In this document: positions 33,757 through 45,089 of the stretch, piece by piece
How positions within the stretch are numbered: position 1 is the first letter of the stretch
Layout: every line of letters begins with the position of its first letter
Source: Nemophila menziesii
Taxonomy: Eukaryota; Streptophyta; Magnoliopsida; Boraginales; Hydrophyllaceae
Assembly (NCBI GenBank): GCA_029959085.1
Contig: JARWIR010000018.1
Location: forward strand, 15,871,001-15,935,000
Length of the DNA stretch: 64,000 nucleotides
Direction of reading: 5' to 3'
The notes under the pieces: generated by a model
Seen by the model: only the letters and a program-made list of their open reading frames with translations
The model's database searches: none
Told to the model about the DNA's origin: nothing
Program-made: the position numbers and the translations under genes

Positions 33757-34110
33757 TCATTTATAGTGGATTGCAGCTTTATTTGAATTCACATCCCATG
33801 TACCTCCTTCCTTGAGATATTCCATGTACCTTGAGAATTCTGGCTTTGATGTTACCTTCTTTGATCTTCGGGTGTCGAAAAAGGAAAATATTGGGTGAAT
33901 TTTGCTGGCTTTCTCTGCTAATTGCTTAGATGAAAGCTTACTTGATGATGATGGTCTGATCTTCTCTGATCGAACCTTACCCGAGTGAGGCACACTTGTA
34001 GCTCTAATCAACTTAGCTTGCAAATTGACAATCGTGGATGATGATGCTTCATGATCGATTAGTTGTTCATAGCCTTGACGGTTCCTACGTGTACTCAAAG
34101 CTCTAAACAT
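33757..34110 (-). CDS. Small conserved plant protein of unknown function
   Basis: Single-exon frame of 117 codons with ATG at 34108-34110. It begins MFRALSTRRNRQGYEQLID and ends with PEFSRYMEYLKEGGTWDVNS plus a short basic tail. Both ends fit a small, well conserved family of uncharacterised plant proteins (MFR-STRR start; PEF-RY-EY-KEGG-WD-NSN end). The middle is Ser/Lys-rich with a KIHPIFSFFD segment. There is no signal peptide or membrane segment. A TATA-like TATATAATA lies about 90 bp upstream (minus strand, near 34198). Codon use and an intact frame amid decayed elements argue that it is a working host gene. Function unknown. Confidence 0.85.
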   Translation of the reverse strand: MFRALSTRRNRQGYEQLIDHEASSSTIVNLQAKLIRATSVPHSGKVRSEKIRPSSSSKLSSKQLAEKASKIHPIFSFFDTRRSKKVTSKPEFSRYMEYLKEGGTWDVNSNKAAIHYK

Positions 34111-34441
34111 GATATTGGCCCTGTAGCTCCTTTTAAAGTTGCGTGAAGAAATGGTAAAACTACTTAGCCTGACGATGATAAGAGCTAAGTCACCTATTAT
34201 ATATTACACTATGATGGCCATTTGGTTGATGTTATTGAATTCAAAATACTAGGGCTAACACTTGTTTAAAGGGGAAAAGAACAAGTTCTATTATTGTTAG
34301 TTATTTTTATGGTTGTAATAGTAATGGGTTAATCTACAAATTGCCACTAAAGGCGATATTTGTTGACTCTTAAGCCTGCCAGCACTCATATCTTGAGTTT
34401 TTTTTTTTTTTTTGGACGCGACTCATATCTTGAGTTCAAAG

Positions 34442-35410
34442 CCAAGTGTGTGTATACCTGAGTTTTTTTTATTTGTAACATATTTTAAAAAAATAATTGC
34501 AAAAAAAACTTATTCAGTAAAATAATTGCACAACTAAGCTATAGACGCTTTTCCGAGGAGCGCCTCCTTCATTTAGTCAGTCCATTACCTTAAAGCCTAC
34601 TAATTAATTAAATATGCGCTTTAAAGAGCGCCTTACTTAAAAAATTAGACTTCTTTGACCAACGATCTGTCTTGTGGTACATATAAACCTAATTAAAATA
34701 ATATACGGCACAAGAACAGGAAGGAACATGAAGAGGAATTTGTTTACCTTCATTGTTGAATTAGGACCTAATTGGTCAGCCAATTTTACATCTTTCGATT
34801 ATTAACCATTAGCTTCTGCAAGTATAGGATATGTACACTTTGCTCTCACAAAAGATGGCTCAAAGGTAGCCATGAAAATACAATACCCTGGTGCTGTTAA
34901 CAGTATTGAGAGTGATATTGATAGCTTGAACTTGCTATTCAAGTATACAAATTCAGTTCCGCAGAAATTATATACTGACAGTGCAATAAAGGTAAACAAA
35001 TTCCTTCCTGTTCATGTGCAGTATATTATTTTAATTCCCAACAAACAATTACAAGTGGCAAAAGAGAAGCTTTCATGAATGTGATTATCATCTCGAGGCT
35101 CAAAATCAAAAAAGATTTCGTGCTTTCTTTTCTTATAAACAAGGCTTTTTTGTACCACAAGACAGATAGATCGATGGCCAAGAAGTCTATTTTTTTTATG
35201 TAAAGGCGCTCTTTAAAGGAGCGCATCTGAATTTCATTAATTAGTGGGCTTTAAGGTAATGGACCGACTAAATCAAGGAGGCGCTCCTCGGAAGAGCGCC
35301 TATAGGTTAGTTGTGTAATTATTTTACCGAATAAGTTTTACTTGCAATTATTTTTTTAAAATATGTTACAAATAAAAAAAACTCTATATACATGATCTTT
35401 TAAGCACACC
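34442..35410. mobile_element. Foldback element with long inverted arms carrying an ABC1-kinase gene fragment
   Basis: Arms 34460-34680 and 35152-35384 are reverse complements at roughly 88% by eye. They share gagttttttttatttgtaac, pgaggcgctc-type hairpin words and an end at GTGGTAC/GTACCAC. The 470-bp loop holds a gene fragment. The same 16-mer, tatcttgagttcaaag, flanks the element at 34426-34441 and 35411-35426 in direct orientation. There is no transposase, so it would need to be moved in trans. The inner ends of the arms lie at the edge of the captured exon. Confidence 0.75.
34764..35166 (+). pseudogene. Captured ABC1/ADCK (COQ8-type) kinase gene fragment with intron
   Basis: Plus strand, exon 1 about 34764-34990: ELGPNW, FTSFDY, in-frame TAA, then [29 protein letters not shown] and [17 protein letters not shown]. 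Next come an intron-like gtaaac…ttacaag (34991 to about 35056) and exon 2 VAKEKLS, stop, ECDYHLEAQNQKRFRAFFSYKQG-like sequence and FFVPQ. The Ala-rich loop, the VAMK lysine and the ECDYE motif region are signatures of the ABC1/UbiB family (ubiquinone-biosynthesis or plastid atypical kinases). Two stops in place of Glu codons make it dead. The 3' end runs into the right arm of the foldback element. Confidence 0.85.
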
Positions 35411-35426
35411 TATCTTGAGTTCAAAG

Positions 35427-36489
35427 TTCTTATACTTATCTTTTTTCTTACATCTGTATTAATGTCAAACTTATTTTTATTTTTATCGGCAAACCAATTT
35501 TATAGAGATCCAAATAACCATTCTTTTTACAAAACTTTCTAAAAGTAGAACTATTACAATTTTTTGGGGTAAAATTATAACATTAAGAAATTACGAGAAT
35601 TGGATTGCAACTCAATCCCCATTGGAGTTGACAAAAAAACAAAATCCTCACTGGAAGCCTTTTTTTACTGCACACATAGTTGATCTCTTTTCAGTCCCAT
35701 TTAGCATCCAACAATATATTTTATCAATTTTAGAGCTTTAAATCTTTTAGCATATATAGTATAAATCTTTTCTTTATTTAAAAAAATTCAATTTTAATCC
35801 AACTTAAAATAAAAATGTTAGTCCGTCTTTTTTTTTTTTAGAATTATTTAATTAAGTTAAGTAAAAAAAATTATTTTTAATGCCACTAAATTTCTTTTAA
35901 GGATGCATAATTTAAAGTTTAGGCCCCTCAAAATGTCAGATCCTACCCTTTTTCCTTTAATCTTACTTTTCTTCAAGCAAATAGAAATAAAAATTTTGAC
36001 TCTATTAAAGACTTGATCCACAGTGAGAAATTTATCTCCTTAAATTTGGAGTTTCTTTGCTTCAAACACAAAATATATAGAAAAGGGTATATGAAAAAGA
36101 GAAAAGATTTGGAAATAAAAAAACAAAAAAAGTATGAAATATTTTTAAAAAAAGTAAGTGAGGTGATGGAATATTAAATAACTACAGTCTTTTTCTCCAA
36201 AACGTACATTTTCAAAACCCCCTTACTTCGACAACAAACGCGCCATCACTTTTTGCCTATATCTATACCTATTTTGTCATTCAAATCAATAACCCTTTCA
36301 GTAGGCGTATCCAACTTTTTGTTACTTTAATGTTTGTACGAAATAGAAACATTAATAGTATGGTTATGCTCTAATATAACCACTGTTAAACAATGCAAAC
36401 CACCAGACTTTAATAATGCTCTTATTCTGGCCACTCAATATGTTTTAATTGATGGTCTGTTTAAAAAATCATTTGAAGCAGCGTGCTTA
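35427..36489. other. No gene seen
   Basis: AT-rich sequence with homopolymer tracts. Nothing recognised on either strand. Confidence 0.5.
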
Positions 36490-36492
36490 TAC

Positions 36493-36726
36493 TTACCTAA
36501 TTTTGACAAGTAAGGGCAAATGATTTTTTTTTGCCATCATCCATGGTAATTGATCTTCTTTCAAGTAATCAAATCCAACACTTTTGGAATAATGATTGTA
36601 GAAGTCATAGTCAGCTTCATAAGACTTAATTAACATTCCTACTTTCGCAACTTTCATATCTAAAAGTCTATCCTCACTTTCTGAATTTGATTTTTCACCA
36701 ACCTCATCCAAATCATCCTTGTTAAG
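36493..36726 (-). pseudogene. FAR1/FHY3-family DNA-binding domain exon, frameshifted
   Basis: Minus strand. VAKVGMLIKSYEADYDFYNH followed by YSKSVGFDY matches the start of the FAR1 DNA-binding domain (derived from Mutator transposases, a WRKY-GCM1-type zinc fold). A frameshift after it is needed to continue with DDGKKKSFALTCQN, which carries a conserved Cys. A consensus 5' splice site (GTAAGT, 36491-36496) follows. The frame as printed ends at the stop at 36493. Upstream and downstream exons are not recognisable. It could be a remnant of a FAR1-related gene or of a MULE transposase; I favour the former. Confidence 0.68.
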
Positions 36727-38121
36727 AATTCACTTGCAATATGTATATTTGAGTAAAATATCTAAACATATTATTAATTACAATACCCTAATAAATGTTA
36801 TTAATCTTGCATTAAACACATTACATACCTCATACGTTGGTTTATTTGGGGTATTTATCATCACAGTTTCTTGCAAAATTATGTTTTTTTATAGCACCTG
36901 CTAATGAGAAAACCAAACAATGATTAAAGAAGGATTCCTATGTGTTGCAAATTGGATCCACAATTATCCATCAATCTCTCCATATTCCGCTCTCTTTTGA
37001 GTAACACAATGAAACCACCTATGGCCATCAATCTCCGTACAATTTGTTCTATGGCCATCGATACAATTTGTTCTATGCCCATCGATCTCCATACACATTG
37101 TTATGTTGATGTAATCAGGAGTGCACATTTGAGTTGCAAAGTACATCCCAATTATCCCAACTGTCCATCAATCTTATTCGATCTTTTCTTCTTGAAATTA
37201 CTACCATCGATCTGTAATGCAACAATGCTATTGTTCTTTCCTTAAATTTCTATCATCTTTCTCAAAGTCAAGCCACTTATAATTGTTTTATTTGCATCTT
37301 CCTTAATAAAAACAGCAAAGTATAAATCCACATTGGCCCATTCGGCCCACAAAGGGAGCAGGTACAACAGACAAGCCCAAAATTTATGCTCCCTCTTAGT
37401 ACACGTAAGATCACCCAACTGCTCCGTCGTCCCTATCATTGTGTCCATCATCTTTCATCCTTCCTTGAGCCACACCTCTCCACAGTACCACCCAAGGTTT
37501 GCTGTATCAGCCATAAGGCTCATACCATCCATCATCTGGGTTCCTTTGTGCCTCGTCTTGCACCACCTCCAATACCCAGTCCTTCGTTCTCTGGATTTAT
37601 GACCCTGCCAAAGATATCAAGATCTTTGGAAGTCAATTGTTGTTGTAACTTTCCTTTCCGTATAAAAGTTGTATAATCCTGTCATTATGCTGTTGAAATT
37701 ACTCCTGTTCCTAATCGATAGGAGGACCCAAAGAGACCCAATTCTGCTAATTTCGCTGCGCTTTCCCTGTTGCGTAAGCTTTAAAGTCCTTTCTGTAAAT
37801 AATCTGTTTATAATCGAGAAGTTGTACCAGTATCTATTGTTCGTGCTGTTCTTCAAGACACCCATCTGATATTCATTCAAAATATACCGTACACCAACCT
37901 TTATCTTTTCAAATAAACCATCAAAAGTAATTGTCCTCGTATATAGTTGTAATACCTGTTCTTAGATGTTAGAATTCTGTTTTTACATCGACCCATATGA
38001 GCAGAAGCCAACACCGCCCTAAGAAACGAAGAAGAAAAATCGAACCCTAATAATAATTTTTCCCTAAAAATCGCACGTACTCGAGGTGTACTGTGCGTTT
38101 TTTACAGACAAATATTCATAT
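36727..38121. other. No gene recognised; short repeats
   Basis: 36990-37100 has three imperfect copies of an atggccatcgat…acaatttgttct word. Several 60-96-codon open frames on both strands at 37240-37880 overlap each other and match nothing I know. 37990-38100 looks like transcribed-leader sequence (aaccctaataa, splice-like acag). Confidence 0.45.
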
Positions 38122-39553
38122 AATTCAGACGAGGTTACAATTTTATATTATATTATGCTGATTTGTTTATTTATCTTTTTGAAGCTCAACATAAGGTCAT
38201 TACAACTCTTAAGAGTTCCATTAAGGAATCTCTTAGACTAGACAATATAGTAATTACAAAGTATAACTACTAAACTAATTTAATCTAACAGTTAAGTACA
38301 TTTGATCAATCTTTGGAAACACCTTGTAGCTTCCATTCTTAAGCTACTTTGAATCTATCGCCTTTGATTTTAAACATTCTCTTGTTAACAGTTTTGATAT
38401 AGTGGTAATACGGAATATCACGCATAATGTCAACTTCATTCATCCATCTTTTGTTATGTATATGAGCATTTAAGTTGTTCCATATCAAGTAGATATAAGC
38501 TGTGAACCAACTAGAATAAATCGACTTTTTAAATTTGTTGTCAGCTTTAGATAATATGAAGCTAATCATTTTCATTCCCGCATTGCTGCACACATTTGCT
38601 GAAAATTCTTCCTGAAAAAGAACAATTGTAGCAGATTTCACACATGTTGTTTTTCATTTGTTGCTTACATTTTTCATTTGTTGCTTACATTTTTCTTGAA
38701 TTGTTTTTTCTTCTCACAAGTTATTACCCTAGTTCAATGGATTTTTTTTGATTCATTACAGATCGATGGATCCTCCTGAGTTCTTTTGCTATACTTGCAA
38801 TCAAAGATTTCCTGGAGAAAATGCTTTCACCAGGAAATCTTTGATTGCAAGTATAGCAAAAGAACTGAGGAGGATCCATTGATCTGTAATGAATCAAACA
38901 AAAGCCATTGAACTATGGTAATAACTTGTGAGAAGAAAAAACAATTCAAGAAAAATGTAAGCAACAAATGAAAAATGTAAGCAACGATTTCAGCAAAACA
39001 ACATGTTTGAAATCTGCTACATGTTCAAGAACTATTCTTTTTCAAGAAGAATTCTCAGCAAATGTGTGAAACATTGCGGGAATATATAATACCAAATTGC
39101 CATAGCTAGAATGAAATGATTAGCTTCATATTATCTAAAGCTGACAACAAATTTGAAAAGACGATTTATTCTAGTTGGTTCACATCTTATATCTACTTGA
39201 TATGGAACAACTGAAATGCTCATATACATAACAAAATGAAGATGACATTATGCGTGATTTTCAGCATTACTATATCAAAACTGTTAATTAACAAGAGAAT
39301 GTTTAAAATTAAAGGCAATAGATGCAAAGTAGCTCAAGAATGGAAGCTACAAGGTGTTTCCAAAGATTGATCAAATGTAAACTGTTAGATTATATTAGTT
39401 TAGTAGTTAATTATACTTTGTAATTACTAGATTGTCTAGTCTAAGAGATTCTAAATGGAACTATTAAAAGCTGTAATGACCTTATGTTGAACTTCAAAAA
39501 AATAAATAAACAAATTAACATTATATAATACAAAATTGTAACCTCGTCTGAAT
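38122..39553. repeat. Near-perfect 1.43-kb palindrome with 14-nt loop
   Basis: Left arm 38122-38815 and right arm 38830-39553 are reverse complements at roughly 92% by eye, with a few indels (right arm about 30 bp longer). The loop is 38816-38829. The arms start and end at attcagacgaggttac / gtaacctcgtctgaat. Each arm has an internal duplication of aaatgtaagcaac. If transcribed, the whole unit would form a single long hairpin. No terminal target duplication was found. Confidence 0.93.
38339..38641 (-). pseudogene. Open frame in the palindrome arm, weakly LINE-like
   Basis: 100 codons on the minus strand. The section FTAYIYLIWNNLNAHIHNKR resembles the segment after the zf-RVT zinc site in plant LINEs (…IWxxRNxxIFxN). 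The mirror copy in the right arm is interrupted by changes. Closer to the loop both arms read MDPPEFFCYTCNQRF, an isolated CxxC exon-like fragment I cannot place. No intact gene. Confidence 0.35.
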
Positions 39554-39998
39554 CAAAACAACTATATATATATATTATATAACATAATTGTGTGAATTGA
39601 GACAGAAAACTAGTAACCTGAGAAAGCAGCTGCTAAGTTGCTGAGTTGAAGAAGTGATGTGATAAAGGATAGCTAGAGAGGGTGTTTATAAACAAAATGT
39701 AAAATTTGACGGTATTTATTTTTAGTAGAAATTCATTTCAAGAAGTCACTGTTACAGTTACTAATAACTTTTTGTTTATAACCAGTGCAGTTAGTTATCC
39801 GAACAAAAAAGTTAAAAAAGTGTAGTTAGTTTTAATATTCTCTAAAACTAAAACTAGAGTAATTATGATATATTTTAATAAGGATTATTGCCTAAGAAAC
39901 ACCTCAAATTAGAATTAATGCCTCCTCACCCCAACTGCCGTCTTTATGCCCAACAAAGGCACCTCTTTTATTTTTTTCCTATTCTACCCATACATCAG

Positions 39999-39999
<1 letters not shown>
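39554..39999. other. No gene seen
   Basis: AT-rich spacer between the palindrome and the CT microsatellite. Nothing recognised. Confidence 0.5.

Positions 40000-40077
<78 letters not shown>
40000..40077. repeat. (CT)n microsatellite, about 78 bp
   Basis: Pure CT run. It is followed by a T-rich region and could be a leader-type GAGA/CT element of a lost gene, but no coding exon follows that I recognise. Confidence 0.98.
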
Positions 40078-40083
<6 letters not shown>

Positions 40084-40504
40084 CTTATTCGTTACCGACT
40101 CGCTCAATTATCTTTCTCATTACTTCTTTCTTCATAGTTTCGTTGATGATCAATTGTTCTTTGCTTCAGGTGTAAATTTAACCTTTTTTTTCTTTTCTTT
40201 CCTTTATCTTTTTCTTTTCTTGCCGTATATGATTGTTCTTACATTTTTTGAAGTAGTGGCAGTTATTGTAAATTTGAGAAGGAATGGGTGGATCAATGAG
40301 TCAATTAAATGGATAACAACGACAAATGCAATATTTTTTCATTAACAGGCTTGCAAATTGGGTAAATTCTTAATTCTTTCAATTTGTTTATATATTTTCA
40401 ATTTGCAATGGTCATTCAAAGAGGATATGAATTATTTATATGTTAGATTAAAGAAACATAACAAATTTTGCTGGAATTTGAGTTTGATTTTTAGCAAACT
40501 ACAC

Positions 40505-40930
40505 AGAACATGAGTAATGGGAATCTTTCCCAGAACTCAACATTTAGTCCACAAGTACAAAAATGTACTTGCGTAGCCTTTTCTGAGTTCTGGAAATTTT
40601 TCCCAGTACTCAACATTAGCCCGCAAGTACAAAAGTGTACTTGCACAAGTACAAAAGTGGACTTGCTTAGCCTTTTCCGAGTTCTGGGAAACATTCCCAT
40701 TACTCACTTACAGTATAATTTCTTGAGTTTTATGACTCCCATAACTCATCGTTTTATACTTTCAGGTGTTTTATACATAGTGATGTTCATTTTTTTTTAT
40801 ATTATCAATGTTTTACTTCATTTTTATGTGTTTTGTTAGTTTTGTATCATTTTACTGAGTTTTTTTGCAATTTCTTGAGTTCTGGGAAACATTTCCATTA
40901 CTCACTTACAGTACAATTTCTTGAGTTTTT
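40505..40930. repeat. Cluster of short palindromic and direct repeats (GTACTTG / GAGTTCTGG)
   Basis: Three copies of the hairpin word caagtacaaaaNtgNacttg lie at 40551-40660, framed by gagttctgggaa/ttcccagaactc words in both orientations. A further copy of gagttctgggaaacatt…ttactcacttacagta at 40677-40715 recurs at 40878-40925. Small open frames here follow from the repeats. 40931-41747 contains no recognisable gene. Confidence 0.7.
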
Positions 40931-41747
40931 CTGTCTTTTGTTGCTTAATGTATATTGTTTGCTTAAGATGAATTGTGTTTATCGTGTTTCTCAGAATACA
41001 AGTAACGAAGTGGACAAGAAGCAACTCAAACTTATAACTACAGGGACTTGAAAGCAAATATCCAATACTTGGATTAAATTAATTAGGATGTATAGCTGTC
41101 TTTATGTTATGCTAGTTTGTTACAGTACGTATCTAGATTAGTTTGTTAGATACAATACTACCAGTTTTAGTTAATGAGAAAACAATCTAGCTTTACATTT
41201 CTTCTTTTCTTCTTTTTTCATTTTCTCTCTGCAAATTGAGCTTCTCTGTTTCTTCCTTCAATGGTAGCTCTTGCCTCTTCACAGTGTTTGTATTTGTATA
41301 TATGTATGTGTTTCATCTGGTGCATGCTTTGTATCAAACTACTACAGCAGCAGCAGCGGCATGTTTTTACTAAAGTAAGGGTATTTCGGTATTTTTAACT
41401 TAAGTGTTTTTTATGGGCCAGTGGCTAAGGTGGTAGGTGTTTATTGGACATTCACCCTTTATGTAGGCATCCACGTAGGAGGTGATAAAAGAGTGATACA
41501 AAAAGGGTGACAAATATCATTACTTTTTAATAATATAATATATTAAATATTTTTTTAATAAAGTATCCCAAATTATGGATTATATCCTTAAGAAAATCCT
41601 TGATCTTAAGCACGAAAATATATTCAATGTTTTCCGTGAATATATTAATTCCACTAAGCCGAGTTACTATATTTTGCTGCGAACGAGCAAGAAGATAATG
41701 ACAACTTGGAATCTTCCTTAGGAGTTGGAAATGAAAAGATTTGGAGT

Positions 41748-42396
41748 ATCATGCAGTACAATAAAGCTCAATACAATATTGAGATTTCTTTTTGGATCAA
41801 ACGTGTGTAAAAAAAATTGCCTACTTGTATTTATCTCTTCAGGAGGAGGAGTAATTGCTCAAGAACAATGAATGCATTTCACTCACTTGCTTAGACTACA
41901 AAATAATTACACCTACTTACCTCTCATTCTTTCTAAATATATAAAGGGTTAGTTTTAAATACTAAAACCATGACCCTACGTGTAGCGATGGTTTACACCA
42001 GAATTTCCTTGTATGGGATTGACCATTTTGGGTGACTCTTCTACGAGAATAAAAAAAAAAAAAAACCGAAAATAGTAGATAAAAAAAGAAAGACTTATGT
42101 AGATGATACAAAGTCCGAGTAGATCGATGAACAAAACTCAAGTATTTGCAAGTCATCTGTAATTGGTATTAACAAACTCACAATTAAGGTTAGTTAGTGT
42201 AACTTTGGGTATTAAAGGTATTTTAGGTTTTGAATAATTATACAGTTATGTAATTATTAAGTAAAACATGAATTGAGTATAATTGAGTGATTTTATTAGT
42301 TTTTCTAATTATGGTTATTAGGAACAAATGACCATCTTCTTTTAATTAAATCCTGAATTATTTTGATAGTCGATGTATTATTATGCTAAATGACCA
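41748..42396 (+). repeat. Direct duplication, copy 1 (649 bp)
   Basis: Nearly identical to 43563-44211. It starts atcatgcagtacaataaagc and ends atgctaaatgacca. Differences are a few substitutions and length changes in A-runs. It contains no recognised gene. Confidence 0.92.
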
Positions 42397-42589
42397 TCCA
42401 CTTTCCATGATTTGTTTTATAAATAACTCCTTAGTTTATAATAATTAATTTTATAAATTTGTAATTTTTACAAAGCTTCCTGTTTCACTATAAGTTGGAA
42501 TATGTTATAAATGTGAACTATATCATTTCAAGCTTGCTTTACTATTTCTCACTTTCGGTGCTATAACAGATCGGATTATTGTAAAAAAA

Positions 42590-43322
42590 TCCAAAACCAT
42601 ATTCATATTCATTTAATTTATCAAAAACCAAACCCTAACGGATTTAACCATCGGACTTACTTTTCAAAACCATATCCGAATAATTCGGATTCGTTTTTAA
42701 ACGGGTTTTTGGATTTTAACCATAACCTGGCTCGCGAGGTGTCTCTCGCAGTAGAAATCCTAACCTCGCCTCGCTCTTGTGACATGCCAAACAATAACTC
42801 TCTAAATATTATTGAAATTTTGAAACAAGATACAAATACATGAAAAATCTCCAATATATAAAATATTTTGTTGATCTTTAATTTTTTTTTTTGGGACATT
42901 GATCTTTAATTAAATAACGTTTTTGTTACTTCTTTTGTTAATTCTAATATTTAGATTTTAGTTTTATAAAAATACTTTTCTATCTATATTACTATAAAAT
43001 ATACAAAAATAGATGATAATAAACGGGTTTTTGGTTATTCGGTTTTATTTTTATCTAAAAATTTAACCTAAAGGATTTAACCATCGGTTACATTTTTCAA
43101 AACCATAACCTAACAGTTTTATCCTTGGTTGCATAATCGATTTCTAATTGGTTCAAATTTTAATCAATTTTGATTTTAAACCATAACCATTTCCACCCTT
43201 ATCTATAGTTGGGTTGAGACTTTTGGCCTTTTGGTAAAAAAAAGTCAAAAAAAAAAAAATAACAAAGATGGATTTCAAAATATAAAAATACATGGACTTT
43301 AGCCTTTAGTAGGTAAAATAAA

Positions 43323-43383
<61 letters not shown>

Positions 43384-43540
43384 AACGGATTTCCGGTTTT
43401 TCGGGTTTTTTTAATTTAAAACCATAACCTAACGGTTTTGACCATCGGTTTCAGTTTCTAAAACCAAACCCCAACAGATTTAACCACGGTTACATAATCG
43501 GTTTTTATTCGAATCGGTTATTCGTCGGTTTCGGATTAAA
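42590..43540. repeat. Dispersed motif block (ACCATAACCTAACGG / TTTAACCATCGG)
   Basis: At least five degenerate copies of a 35-40-bp motif (accataacctaacggtttt … accatcggtt) lie at 42610, 43060, 43100, 43420 and 43470, between the two copies of the 649-bp duplication. The right edge cgtaaccactgccatccctg (43543-43562) resembles a hAT-type end (complement CAGGGATGGCAGTGG), and a similar word occurs near 43185-43200. The left end was not found. Confidence 0.6.
43327..43380. repeat. (AT)n microsatellite, about 54 bp
   Basis: Uninterrupted AT run inside the motif block. Confidence 0.98.
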
Positions 43541-43562
43541 ATCGTAACCACTGCCATCCCTG

Positions 43563-44211
43563 ATCATGCAGTATAATAAAGCTCAATTCAATATTCAGAT
43601 TTCTTTTTGGATCAAACGTGTGTAAAAAAATTGCCTACTTGTATTTATCTCTTCAGGAGGAGGAGTAATTGCTCAAGAACCATGTATGCATTTCACTTTC
43701 ACTTGCTTAGACTACAAAATAATTACTCCTACTTACCTCTCATTCTTTCTAAATATATAAAGTGTTAGTTTTAAATACTAAAACCATGACCCTACGTGTA
43801 GGGATGGTTTACACCAGAATTTCCTTGTATGGGATTGACCATTTTGGGTGACTCTTCTACGAGAATTAAAAAAAACCGAAAATAGTAGATAAAAAAAAAA
43901 AAAGACTTATGTAGATGATACAAAGTCCGAGTAGATCGATGAACAAAACTCAAGTATTTGCAAGTCATCTGTAATTGGTATTAACAAACTCACAATTAAG
44001 GTTAGCTAGTGTAACTTTGGGTATTAAAGGTATTTTAGGTTTTGAATAATTATACAGTTATGTAATTATTAAGTAAAACATGAATTGAGTATAATTGAGT
44101 GATTTTTTTATTAGTTTTTCTAATTATGGTTATTAGGAACAAATCACCATCTTCTTTTAATTAAATCCTGAATTATTTTGATATTCGATGTATTATTATG
44201 CTAAATGACCA
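43563..44211 (+). repeat. Direct duplication, copy 2 (649 bp)
   Basis: See copy 1 at 41748-42396. It begins exactly at the putative hAT end at 43562. Copy 2 carries small changes such as an extra poly-T (near 44103) and shorter A-runs. Confidence 0.92.
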
Positions 44212-45089
44212 GATGAAATTGGAGATTTCTAAGGGTTAATTATCTTTAACTTTCAAGTGGGTCAATATCTGTAAATTTAAATGCTTGTAAACCTTGAACT
44301 CGGTCTTTTCTATAATAGCATGTATACTTGTTCTATTAGACAGTGTAGTACTAGTTTGTCAAAATACTAGTCGAAAGGATATTTGACATAGGTAAGTGCA
44401 CGTGTAACTAGGAATTAGTCAAGTAGAATCTATCAACTCTAGGTTAAGAGTCTAAACTCTATGATGTCATAAGATTATAAAGATTGAATCAGTTCCTTTG
44501 TCAAGGTGATATAATGAATGAAGAAAAGATTTTCTTAGGACATTCCTCCATCTGTAATAATCGATATGTTAAGTTGTTGATTATATATTGAGATTTGACA
44601 CTATATCCTAAGATATTCTGAAACTGTAACAATAGAGGAAGTATGTAGGTAATCATGTAAAATTTCTTCGTAAAGTGTTACTTCATGTTATCCAGTTGTT
44701 GAGATGTGTTATTAGACGCTAAACTCGATTAGTATTTAACTGAATTAATAACCATCGGTTTAACAGTGAACATACGTGGTCACACACTTACGAGTATATT
44801 GATCTTATTTAAAATTGCTAGTTATATTATAATTTAAATAATAAGTAATCATTAATAATAAATTTGAAATATTTGTATATTAATTTGGTAGTATAATTTA
44901 ATATACTTATACTGAACTAGGTTCAAACTAAAGAGATAAAACAATAAAACAGACTTCGATAGTACAAGTCTTGACCCAAGATATCAAAAGCACTTAAGTT
45001 AGTTGTTTTTTAAATATAAAATATTGAATATTTTTATAAGTTAAACAATAGCTTTTAGATAACGTACGCTCTATTATTTTTCTCTCTAT
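44212..45089. other. No gene recognised
   Basis: Text reminiscent of 3' noncoding copia sequence (short words such as ggtcacacacttacgag) followed by AT-rich DNA. Nothing firm. Confidence 0.35.

Noticed and set aside
37240..37880. Several overlapping ORFs of 60-96 codons on both strands
   Set aside because: They conflict with one another and none resembles a known protein.
39888..40175. Leu-Ser repeat ORFs at the CT run, and Arg-Glu repeat ORF at 23960-24142
   Set aside because: Translations of (CT)n microsatellites.
41748..44211. Possible small LTR retrotransposon (649-bp repeats beginning TG and ending CA)
   Set aside because: No primer-binding site after the left copy, no polypurine tract before the right copy and no matching 5-bp flanks.
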